A DNA stretch of 64,000 nt. Source: Pseudoruminococcus_B sp937901805 (GTDB taxonomy: Bacteria; Bacillota; Clostridia; Oscillospirales; Ruminococcaceae). A program made the position numbers and the translations under genes. The stretch is from contig CAUWNS010000003.1 of NCBI GenBank assembly GCA_963560245.1, positions 73,316-137,315 on the forward strand, given 5' to 3'. The number at the start of each line of letters is the position of its first letter. The stretch's first letter is position 1. Shown here piece after piece: positions 1 through 6,500 of the stretch. A model generated the notes under the pieces. That model made no database searches, was not told where the DNA came from, and was given only the letters and a program-made list of their open reading frames with translations.

Positions 1-724
1 CATATTGCTTTTTCAATTTCAGCACGGTCAGGTTCAGCGTGACAATGTCCCTCATCAATGCAAGACGAATCATACATAAAATTGCGGAAACCAGCTGGGC
101 AATAGCTGTTGCAATGGCAACGCCTGCAACACCCCATCTCAATCCTGCTACAAACCAGATATCCAGGACGATATTAAGTCCGCATGCAATCAACAGGAAC
201 AGCAGCGGGCTCATCGAGTCCCCCAATCCGCGCAGCATCCCGGAAAGAATATTGTAATAGGCCATTCCGATAATGCCAAAGAAAATAATATTCAGGTACG
301 TGCAGGACTGCTCAAAGATATCAGCCGGCGTATTGAGCAAAGACATCATTGGACGGCTGATAAGCGGCCCCAAAATTGTAATAAAAATGGATGTCAGCAG
401 GGACAGAGTGATCGCCGTACCGACCGTATGGGAAAGGTGTTCCTTTTCCTTTGCTCCAAAATACTGGGAAACCATGATCGTCGCACCGGTGGAAATCCCC
501 ATAAACAGTACCAGCAATAGATTTACTACCGGACCGCTCGCTCCCACTGCCGCCAGGGCGGTATCCCCCACATAAGTCCCGACAACAATGGAGTCTACAG
601 TATTATAGAGCTGCTGCGCCAGGTTTCCTATCAGAAGTGGAACAGAAAATTGTATCAGCCCCTTCACAGGGCTTCCCACAGTCATATCCTGCGCATTAAA
701 AAGTTTTGAGAGTTTGCCGGACAT
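1..724 (-). CDS. MATE family efflux transporter, 5' part (runs off left edge)
   Basis: The reading frame opens on the minus strand at an ATG at 724, 8 nt after an AAGGAG-type ribosome site, and stays open to the window edge, so about 241 N-terminal residues are visible. The start reads MSGKLSKLFNAQDMTVGSPV followed by alternating hydrophobic segments, with the MATE-typical stretches QLYNTVDSIVVG near residue 40 and GISTGATIMVSQYFGA near residue 80. MATE proteins are inner-membrane cation-coupled multidrug or metabolite exporters with 12 helices; roughly the first six are present here. The substrate cannot be inferred. It is the first of three MATE genes in the window. Confidence 0.93.
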   Translation of the reverse strand, partial: MSGKLSKLFNAQDMTVGSPVKGLIQFSVPLLIGNLAQQLYNTVDSIVVGTYVGDTALAAVGASGPVVNLLLVLFMGISTGATIMVSQYFGAKEKEHLSHTVGTAITLSLLTSIFITILGPLISRPMMSLLNTPADIFEQSCTYLNIIFFGIIGMAYYNILSGMLRGLGDSMSPLLFLLIACGLNIVLDIWFVAGLRWGVAGVAIATAIAQLVSAILCMIRLALMRDIVTLNLTVLKLKKQY

Positions 725-755
725 TCAAGCACTCCTTTTCTAGGGTATGACAGAA

Positions 756-796
756 AACAGGCGGCTGTACCGCACACGGCGGACAGCCGCACTTCC
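756..796 (-). terminator. possible terminator hairpin downstream of galK
   Basis: GCGGCTGT (761-768) pairs with ACAGCCGC (783-790). Read on the minus strand the stem is followed by a short T-containing stretch (CTGTTTTCTG). It lies about 200 nt past the galactokinase stop and 30 nt ahead of the MATE start, so it could end the galK transcript. The T-tract is weak. Confidence 0.4.
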
Positions 797-995
797 TTTT
801 TTCTAAAGCTTCAGCGCAAGATCCTCCTGGCCTCAGCAATCGATCTCACGAAACAAAAGGTTGTCACTTGTCTTCCCGTAAAATTGTTCTAAAATTATGG
901 TATCACGCACTGTTTTTTCTGTCAACAAAATCCGATTGGGAACCTGTATCTTTGTCAGCCTGAACGATAAAACAGCTCAAAAAACAGCAGATATC

Positions 996-2276
996 TCAAA
1001 AAACCCGTACTGCGCCTGGCTCTCGGATTTGCAAAACCTGGATTTTACCCTGTCCTAACGCCTTTTCCATCTCTGCTACAAACTGCTCCAGCCGCCGCAG
1101 CGGCACAAATGTCTGTACAGTTCCTCCAAACCCTCCGCCATGTACGCGGAAGGCTCCTTCCTCTCCCAACAGCCGCTCACACAAGGCCAGTCCAATCCCC
1201 ATTTCCTGATGATAAACGGCTCCGGAAGGATAAATATTCTGCAAATACTGGAATGAAGATTTTCCAGACTCTTTCACAAGACCCAAAAATCGGGGAAAAT
1301 CCCCTGCACAAATGGCCTCCTTCTGTTTTTGCACCCGCAAATTTTCTCCAAAAAAGTGAACAGCGCGCAAAACGGCGCGATCCCCTGTTTTCTTCCGAAT
1401 CGCCGGAATAGAAGCAAAAAACTCATCCGGAGATACTTCCCTCAGAACTTCTTTTCCAAAACAAGCCGCCACCCGTCCCATTTCTTCCGGGATGGCACCG
1501 TACTCATCCGAAAGACCTTCATGGCCGGCGCCGCAGTCGACAAGACAGAGAGCGTATCCGGCCTTCTTCGGATCAAACGGAAGTTTTTCTGTATATGGAT
1601 TTTCCGGATTCTGAAAATCCAAAAAAATCGCCGACCCATTTGCACATGCCATCTGATCCATCAGGCCGCAGCTTTTCCCAAAATAGTGGTTTTCTGCATA
1701 TTTTCCCGCCTGTGCCAGAAAGATGGGGGAAATACCATCCTCCTCAAACAGCCCGCTGATCATTTGTCCAACCAGCACCTCAAATGCCGCAGAGGAGGAG
1801 ATCCCCGATCCTGCCGAAATATCAGAAGAAATCAGGGCGTCAAATCCGCCCACAGCGTATCCTGCTTGCTGAAAACAGGCAGCCACCCCACGGACAAAAG
1901 CAGCAGGAGTCCGGGCTTCTTCCTGCCGGGGCGCAGTGTCGTCCAGGCAAATTTCCATCTTTCCGTATCCTACAGAGTAAATCCGTATGGAATTTGTCCG
2001 ATTTCTCGCGGCAACCGCTGCCGTATCCCGGCTTACCCCAGCCGCAAGGACGCATCCATGCTGATGATCCGTGTGATTTCCCCCTAATTCTGTACGTCCC
2101 GGAACAGAAAATATTTGGATACCGCGCGTCTCCGGGAAAATGGACTGATATTGATTATAAACTGTCTGCAATCTTTGTTTTCCTTCTTCCGGTGTCCTGT
2201 CTGGATATAGTTTCGCAATCATTTTTTCTTCTTTCCCAGACAGGGCGTTGTTTTGATGTAAAAAAAACGAGTTCAT
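996..2276 (-). CDS. galK: galactokinase
   Basis: Galactokinase phosphorylates galactose to galactose-1-phosphate, the first step of the Leloir pathway, in the cytoplasm. The 426-residue product carries the GHMP-kinase signatures in order: the sugar-binding signature as VPGRTELGGNHTDHQHG (around residue 60, the variant common in clostridial galactokinases), the phosphate loop SAGSGISSSAAFE (around 155), and the C-terminal GHMP motif VHGGGFGGTVQTF (around 380). The start at 2276 is preceded by AGGGGTGA; a second methionine (MIAKLY) 18 codons in is less likely because it lacks this site. No galT or galE is adjacent, so it stands alone here. Confidence 0.92.
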   Translation of the reverse strand: MNSFFLHQNNALSGKEEKMIAKLYPDRTPEEGKQRLQTVYNQYQSIFPETRGIQIFSVPGRTELGGNHTDHQHGCVLAAGVSRDTAAVAARNRTNSIRIYSVGYGKMEICLDDTAPRQEEARTPAAFVRGVAACFQQAGYAVGGFDALISSDISAGSGISSSAAFEVLVGQMISGLFEEDGISPIFLAQAGKYAENHYFGKSCGLMDQMACANGSAIFLDFQNPENPYTEKLPFDPKKAGYALCLVDCGAGHEGLSDEYGAIPEEMGRVAACFGKEVLREVSPDEFFASIPAIRKKTGDRAVLRAVHFFGENLRVQKQKEAICAGDFPRFLGLVKESGKSSFQYLQNIYPSGAVYHQEMGIGLALCERLLGEEGAFRVHGGGFGGTVQTFVPLRRLEQFVAEMEKALGQGKIQVLQIREPGAVRVF

Positions 2277-2377
2277 ATATTCACCCCTCTGTGGTAAAAT
2301 GGTGGATAAGTATTTCCTTTTTCCGCTTGTCCAATCAAAAGGATCTTAGAAAAATCAGTATCATCAGGAGAGATATC

Positions 2378-2860
2378 ATGAAAATACGGCTTGTAAAACC
2401 AGAAGATTTACAAACAATCACCCAAATTGAGTCCGCCTGCTTCCCTGCGGCGGAAGCGGCAACCCTGCAAACCTTTCAAAACCGCATCCGGGCGTTTCCC
2501 TCCCACTTTTGGGTTCTGGAAAAAAGGGGGAGCCTGATTGGGTTTATCAACGGGATGGTAACAAACAGCCGGACAATCCGTGATGAAATGTTTGAAAATG
2601 CTTTTCTTCATCAGGAAAACGGTCTATATCAATCTGTTTTTGGATTGGACGTCCTTCCGGAACACCGCAGGCAGGGTTATGCCGCTTTACTAATGCGGGT
2701 ATTGATCGAAAATGCAAAATTATCCGGAAAACGCGGCTGTATCCTGACCTGTAAGGAACATCTCCTCCACTATTACGAAACATTCGGTTATAACAATCTG
2801 GGAATCTCCGCCTCAAAACATGGAGGAGCCGTCTGGTACGATATGATTCTTGAATTCTGA
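2378..2860 (+). CDS. GNAT family N-acetyltransferase
   Basis: A 160-residue single-domain acetyltransferase of the GNAT fold. The acetyl-CoA pyrophosphate-binding motif A is visible as VLPEHRRQGYAALLM (about residues 92-106), preceded by the beta4 strand and followed by CKEHLLHYYETFGY, the usual motif B with a tyrosine. The start ATG at 2378 follows AGGAG by 8 nt; a longer in-frame extension upstream lacks a ribosome site and overlaps galK, so I reject it. The acceptor substrate is unknown. It is divergent from galK. Confidence 0.88.
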   Translation: MKIRLVKPEDLQTITQIESACFPAAEAATLQTFQNRIRAFPSHFWVLEKRGSLIGFINGMVTNSRTIRDEMFENAFLHQENGLYQSVFGLDVLPEHRRQGYAALLMRVLIENAKLSGKRGCILTCKEHLLHYYETFGYNNLGISASKHGGAVWYDMILEF

Positions 2861-2975
2861 GTAAACCCATTCCTACAGGGCATGTCCGCATCGCCATAAT
2901 CGCTTGTTTTGTCATCATACCACATTTTGCCCGGCAAGAAAACAGGCCCTTGGGAAAAGAAGCAATTCCCCTCAC

Positions 2976-3004
2976 TTGACTTTTTTCAGCAAATCGGATA
3001 CAAT
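2976..3004 (+). promoter_or_regulatory. sigma-70-type promoter of the TetR gene
   Basis: TTGACT at 2976-2981 and TACAAT at 2999-3004 with a 17-nt spacer, 40 nt ahead of the TetR start codon. Confidence 0.8.
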
Positions 3005-3005
3005 G

Positions 3006-3029
3006 TGACCAGAAAAATATTTTTGGTCA
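3006..3029. promoter_or_regulatory. inverted repeat, likely TetR autoregulatory operator
   Basis: TGACCA (3006-3011) and TGGTCA (3024-3029) form a perfect 6-bp inverted repeat around an A/T-rich centre containing AAAATATTTT. It starts one base after the -10 box, so a bound dimer would cover the transcription start. Position and symmetry fit self-repression by the TetR protein encoded immediately downstream; this is inference. Confidence 0.65.
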
Positions 3030-3043
3030 TACGGTGATGATAG

Positions 3044-3625
3044 ATGGCAACTGCATTTAGTGAACAGGAAAAACAAATGATTCGCGCCAAATTGATGGAA
3101 GAGGCCAGAAAGTGCATTTCTACGATTGGCATGCGAAAAACCACGGTGGATCAATTGGCCTATGGGGCCGATATCTCGAAAGGCGCCTTTTATAAATTTT
3201 ATGAAAGCAAAGAAATGCTCTTTTTTGAGGTGTTGGAAAGCCTGCACACAGAAATTTACGAAGCAGCCTTTTCGATTCTTGCTTCACGAAGGGATTTACC
3301 AGAACCCGAACGCGCGTCGCTGGCCTTTTTAACAGCCTGCGAAGTGATGGAAGAAAATTCGATGATGGACTTTTTTGAAAACGATCTCTCCTATCTGCTC
3401 AGGAAAATCCCACAGGATGTGCTTGAAAAATATTACAGCAGCGACGATGCCCATATCCGGGATCTCTTTGCCAGGGGGGGACTGCATTTGAAAGTGCCGG
3501 TGGAAACAGCCAGCGCGGCGATCCGGTCTGTTTTTTTGACCCTGCAGCATCAGACAGAACTGGGGAATTCTTTCCATACAGTGATCGAATTGCTGGTGCG
3601 AGGGGTTTGCAGCCAACTGTTATAA
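3044..3625 (+). CDS. TetR/AcrR family transcriptional regulator
   Basis: 193 residues with an N-terminal TetR helix-turn-helix: KCISTIGMRKTTVDQLAYGA followed by DISKGAFYKFYESKEML at about residues 24-60, the classic KGTFYxYFxSKExL recognition helix. The C-terminal two thirds is a helical ligand domain with no recognisable substrate. The promoter and inverted repeat directly upstream suggest autorepression. No obvious partner gene follows: a strong terminator ends the transcript 30 nt downstream, so any regulated target must be elsewhere or this is a monocistronic unit. Confidence 0.92.
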   Translation: MATAFSEQEKQMIRAKLMEEARKCISTIGMRKTTVDQLAYGADISKGAFYKFYESKEMLFFEVLESLHTEIYEAAFSILASRRDLPEPERASLAFLTACEVMEENSMMDFFENDLSYLLRKIPQDVLEKYYSSDDAHIRDLFARGGLHLKVPVETASAAIRSVFLTLQHQTELGNSFHTVIELLVRGVCSQLL

Positions 3626-3650
3626 TCCCATATAAATTCAACCTCCATAA

Positions 3651-3690
3651 AAAACAGTCCGGCGGAGCACCATTCCGCCGGACTGTTTTT
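3651..3690. terminator. bidirectional terminator between TetR and TraX-like genes
   Basis: AAAACAGTCCGGCGGA (3651-3666) pairs perfectly with TCCGCCGGACTGTTTT (3674-3689) around a 7-nt loop, with A's before and T's after, so it can terminate both convergent genes. Confidence 0.92.
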
Positions 3691-4447
3691 ATCCCCCTAT
3701 TCTTGATACCAGCAGATGAACCGCATACAAGACGATTAGGTGAAGCGGATAAAACAGATAAAAAAACCACCCACTCATGGTTCCTCCGCCCCGTACCCCG
3801 TGGTAGCATTTTAAAAGCGGCAGACATAAGAAAACCCCAAACTGTATGCCGGGCCCGCATAAAATCCCTCTGAGTGAATAGGCGCTGCATCTCGGAGAAA
3901 ACAGAAAATAAGAGAGAAAATTTTCCATTATCCAGATCGCGCCGGCAAAAGAAAAATAAACGGCTTGTCTGGCGAAATTCCCGCGTCCGAAGTAAAAAGA
4001 GAACGTGAAGAAAATGATATAATACGACCAGTCCCCAAACGTTGCCAGCATGCACAAAAGCGCCAGGAAACCCAAACGCGGGACTACTGGAATAACGTGT
4101 TCCCATACATACAGCGCGCCCAGTCCCAGCAAAAGCGTATAAAGGACGTTCCAATTCCACATGCTGTCCAGCGCTGGAAATGAACCGGTGGAAAAAAGAA
4201 GATAGGGCAAATAGGAAAGTACGGCAAATTCTGCAAGTCTCATCGCATACTGTTTGAGATGATGGGTATGGCGGTATCCTTCCGCCAGAAAAAAGCACAT
4301 AACGGGGGCTGTAATTCTCCCTAAAAGATGCATCAAAAAACCCAAAAAGGATTCTGTAGGGACAAAAAGCCAGCCAGTATGGTCCAAAAGCATTGCCAAA
4401 ATCGCAGCACCCTTTATCTGGAACGCTGTAAGCCCCCTGTCTTCCAT
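3689..4447 (-). CDS. TraX family integral membrane protein
   Basis: 252 residues, almost entirely hydrophobic, with about eight predicted membrane segments. The N-terminus (LTAFQIKGAAILAMLLDHTG) and the ITAPVMCFFLAEGYRHT segment near residue 47 are the hallmarks of the TraX family (PF05857). TraX acetylates F-pilin in conjugative plasmids, but most chromosomal Firmicute members are not linked to pili and their substrate is unknown; acyl transfer to a surface molecule is the general expectation. The C-terminus WFFYLFYPLHLIVLYAVHLLV is typical. Start at 4447 follows AGAGGTG. No conjugation genes are near. Confidence 0.85.
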   Translation of the reverse strand: MEDRGLTAFQIKGAAILAMLLDHTGWLFVPTESFLGFLMHLLGRITAPVMCFFLAEGYRHTHHLKQYAMRLAEFAVLSYLPYLLFSTGSFPALDSMWNWNVLYTLLLGLGALYVWEHVIPVVPRLGFLALLCMLATFGDWSYYIIFFTFSFYFGRGNFARQAVYFSFAGAIWIMENFLSYFLFSPRCSAYSLRGILCGPGIQFGVFLCLPLLKCYHGVRGGGTMSGWFFYLFYPLHLIVLYAVHLLVSRIGG

Positions 4448-4519
4448 AAAAACACCTCTTTCCTACGTGGCTATCCTACCATAGCAGAAAACAACGCGCA
4501 AGGAAAAGACGTCATGAAT

Positions 4520-4548
4520 TTGCCAAAAGTATGGTTCTGTAGTATGAT
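4520..4548 (+). promoter_or_regulatory. promoter of the DtxR-family regulator
   Basis: TTGCCA at 4520-4525 and TATGAT at 4543-4548 with a 17-nt spacer, 45 nt ahead of the gene. Confidence 0.65.
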
Positions 4549-4592
4549 AGGGATAATTGTCGGTATAGTCTGATTTTCAGGGAGGTGAGCGT

Positions 4593-4964
4593 ATGAAGAT
4601 ACAGGAATCCGGTGAAAATTATTTGGAGACAATCCTTATGCTGAAAAAACGGATTGGGCAGGTACGTTCCATTGATATCGTTCGGGAAATGGATTTTTCC
4701 AAACCCACAGTCAGCGTCGCCATGAAACGCTTTCGGGAAAACGGATATATTACTATGGATAGGGAAGGATATATCACCCTCACTCCCAAAGGGCAGGAAA
4801 TCGCCGAGCGCATATATGAAAGACATGAGGTCATTGCAGAAATCCTGATGAAATTGGGAGTACCGGAAAAAACAGCTTATGAAGATTCCTGCCGAATCGA
4901 ACATGACCTGAGCGATGAGACATTTGCCAAAATCAAAGAGCATTATCATAAACATGCTAAATAA
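4593..4964 (+). CDS. DtxR/MntR family metal-dependent transcriptional regulator
   Basis: 123 residues. The N-terminus ESGENYLETILMLKKRIGQV followed by RSIDIVREMDFSKPTVSVAMKRF is the winged helix of the iron/manganese-dependent repressors (PF01325), and the second half holds the dimerisation domain with metal-ligand-type residues (ERHEVIAEILMKLGV, then CRIEHDLSDETFAKI). There is no SH3/FeoA C-terminal domain, so it is of the short, MntR-like form. It reads straight towards the DUF3793-flavodoxin pair, behind its own terminator, and is a likely regulator of that unit. Strong GGGAGGTGA ribosome site 6 nt before the ATG. Confidence 0.9.
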   Translation: MKIQESGENYLETILMLKKRIGQVRSIDIVREMDFSKPTVSVAMKRFRENGYITMDREGYITLTPKGQEIAERIYERHEVIAEILMKLGVPEKTAYEDSCRIEHDLSDETFAKIKEHYHKHAK

Positions 4965-4983
4965 TACGGCGAGCCATCTTGCC

Positions 4984-5029
4984 AAGCGGTATATCCCTGA
5001 ATTTTTTCAGGGATATACCGCTTTTCTTA
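4984..5029 (+). terminator. terminator of the DtxR-family gene
   Basis: AAGCGGTATATCCCTGAA (4984-5001) pairs perfectly with TTCAGGGATATACCGCTT (5007-5024), followed by TTCTT. Confidence 0.9.
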
Positions 5030-5055
5030 TCTCAGGCAAACATTTCAAAAAGCTA

Positions 5056-5084
5056 TTGACATATTCCTAGTAAAATGATATAGT
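5056..5084 (+). promoter_or_regulatory. promoter of the DUF3793-flavodoxin unit
   Basis: TTGACA at 5056-5061 and TATAGT at 5079-5084, 17-nt spacer; near-consensus. Confidence 0.8.
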
Positions 5085-5093
5085 ATAGCCATA

Positions 5094-5111
5094 GGTTAGT
5101 TGTTACTAACC
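5094..5111. promoter_or_regulatory. palindromic operator over the start of transcription
   Basis: GGTTAGT-TGTT-ACTAACC is a perfect 7-bp inverted repeat with a 4-nt centre, about 10 nt after the -10 box and 24 nt before the DUF3793 start. It has the size and place of a DtxR/IdeR-type operator; the regulator encoded just upstream is the natural candidate (inference). Confidence 0.7.
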
Positions 5112-5134
5112 AAGACATCAAAAGGAGTATGACA

Positions 5135-5683
5135 ATGGAAGAATATCTCGTCCGGCACTGCGCTCCAACGCTCGCCGGATTGAAATCCGGAAATCTTTTC
5201 GGTTATCGATTTTCCACTCTGTTCTCTCTCCGGAAAGAAATGGAAAGATGCCGAAAAATTCTGGAGAAAAAAGGCGTAAATCTCACCCTACTGCAAATTC
5301 AGGACGGGCGCGCGCTGATCTATCTTTATCGGCAAAAATTATTGTTGCGTGATTGGCAGCAAAACGAAGTTTCCCGTTTTATGGAACACTATGGTTATAA
5401 CACGGCAAACCCGGAGCAGGCAGTCGCAAAATTGGCGCAGAGACTGGATTTGGAGACAGGGTTTCCCCATGAAATCGGATTGTTTCTGGGGTATCCGTTT
5501 GCAGATGTGCAGGGCTTTATTCAGCATGGAGGAAAAAACTGCAAATGCTGCGGATGCTGGAAAGTCTACTGTGATGAACAGCAGGCAAAACAGCAGTTTG
5601 CACGTTTTGCAAAGTGTACGCAGGTATATTACAGGTGTTTCCTTCAGGGCACGCCTATTTCGCGGCTGGCTGTAGCCGCATAA
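5135..5683 (+). CDS. DUF3793 family protein
   Basis: 182 residues matching the DUF3793 pattern: MEEYLVRHCAPTLAGLKSGNL at the start, then FPHEIGLFLGYPFADVQGFI around residue 110 and GKNCKCCGCWKVYCDEQQA around residue 132. The cysteine-rich CKCCGCWKVYC cluster could bind a metal or iron-sulphur centre. The biochemical role of the family is unknown; it commonly travels with flavodoxin and iron-uptake genes in Clostridia, as here. The start at 5135 is chosen because the ATG at 5129 is only one base from the AAGGAG site. It is cotranscribed with the flavodoxin 24 nt downstream and preceded by a palindromic operator. Confidence 0.85.
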   Translation: MEEYLVRHCAPTLAGLKSGNLFGYRFSTLFSLRKEMERCRKILEKKGVNLTLLQIQDGRALIYLYRQKLLLRDWQQNEVSRFMEHYGYNTANPEQAVAKLAQRLDLETGFPHEIGLFLGYPFADVQGFIQHGGKNCKCCGCWKVYCDEQQAKQQFARFAKCTQVYYRCFLQGTPISRLAVAA

Positions 5684-5706
5684 CCATTCGGGAAAGGAAG
5701 TTTTTT

Positions 5707-6129
5707 ATGAGTAAAGTTGCAGTAGTCTATTGGAGCGGAACGGGGAATACAGAGGCAATGGCCCATCTGGTGGAAGAAGGCGCAAAAAACGCCGGGGCCT
5801 CGGTCGAACTTTTGACAGCTTCTGAATTTTCCCAGGACAAAATGGCCGCGTTTGATGCCATTGGCTTTGGCTGTCCATCCATGGGGGCTGAACAACTAGA
5901 AGAATCCGAATTTGAACCTATGTTTTCTTCCCTGGACATCCAGGGAAAGAAAATCGCCCTTTTCGGCTCCTATGGATGGGGAGACGGCGAATGGATGCGT
6001 ACCTGGGAAGCCTCCTGCAAAGACAGCGGCGCTATTTTGGTCTGTGACTGCGTTATTGCAAACGAAGCGCCGGACAACGAGGCGTCCGAAGCATGTAAAA
6101 GCCTTGGCGCCGCACTTGCCAATGCGTAA
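5707..6129 (+). CDS. short-chain flavodoxin
   Basis: 140 residues. The FMN phosphate-binding loop is WSGTGNTEAMA (residues 9-19) and the aromatic FMN loops are at GCPSMGAEQLEE (about 57-68) and GSYGWGDGEWM (about 88-98). Flavodoxins are small cytoplasmic FMN electron carriers that replace ferredoxin under iron limitation. Placement behind a DUF3793 gene and a DtxR-type operator fits iron-responsive expression. Start at 5707 follows GGAAAGGAAG. Confidence 0.94.
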   Translation: MSKVAVVYWSGTGNTEAMAHLVEEGAKNAGASVELLTASEFSQDKMAAFDAIGFGCPSMGAEQLEESEFEPMFSSLDIQGKKIALFGSYGWGDGEWMRTWEASCKDSGAILVCDCVIANEAPDNEASEACKSLGAALANA

Positions 6130-6180
6130 AGTTTTGATTTCTCCTTTTATTTGACATACAAACTTTTCATTTTCTTGCCG

Positions 6181-6224
6181 GGAATCCCCCCTGCGGATCT
6201 TTCTTCCGCAGGGGGATTCCTTTT
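6181..6224 (+). terminator. terminator of the flavodoxin unit
   Basis: GGAATCCCCC(C)TGCGGA (6181-6197) pairs with TCCGCAGGGGGATTCC (6205-6220), followed by TTTT. Confidence 0.9.
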
Positions 6225-6235
6225 CCTGAGTATAA

Positions 6236-6270
6236 GAAAACCGCCCGGTCCTTTTCATAAAACCGGGCGG
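6236..6270. terminator. second hairpin next to the flavodoxin terminator
   Basis: CCGCCCGGT (6241-6249) pairs with ACCGGGCGG (6262-6270). The T-tract would be on the minus strand (complement of AGAAAA at 6235-6240), so it looks like a minus-strand terminator, although no minus-strand gene ends here. Confidence 0.4.
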
Positions 6271-6500
6271 AAAAGATGATGGAGAACATTGACATGAAAT
6301 CCTCTGCAAGCATTGTATCAGTTCCACTGTATTTTTGCAACTTTTCAATCAGATTGACAGTTATTTTTGTAATATTCACCAATCGCCTTTCAATTCTTCT
6401 GTCAAAAAGCTTCTCAAAACCCTCTCTCTGCTTGTCTTGCTATTTGGAAAGCATTATAATGAATCCTGGAATATCGAATACTCTGGAAAGGAGTCCGTTT

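Noticed and set aside
1784..2377. Upstream extension of the GNAT frame at 2378
   Set aside because: It crosses galK in antisense and lacks a ribosome site, while the ATG at 2378 has AGGAG at good spacing.
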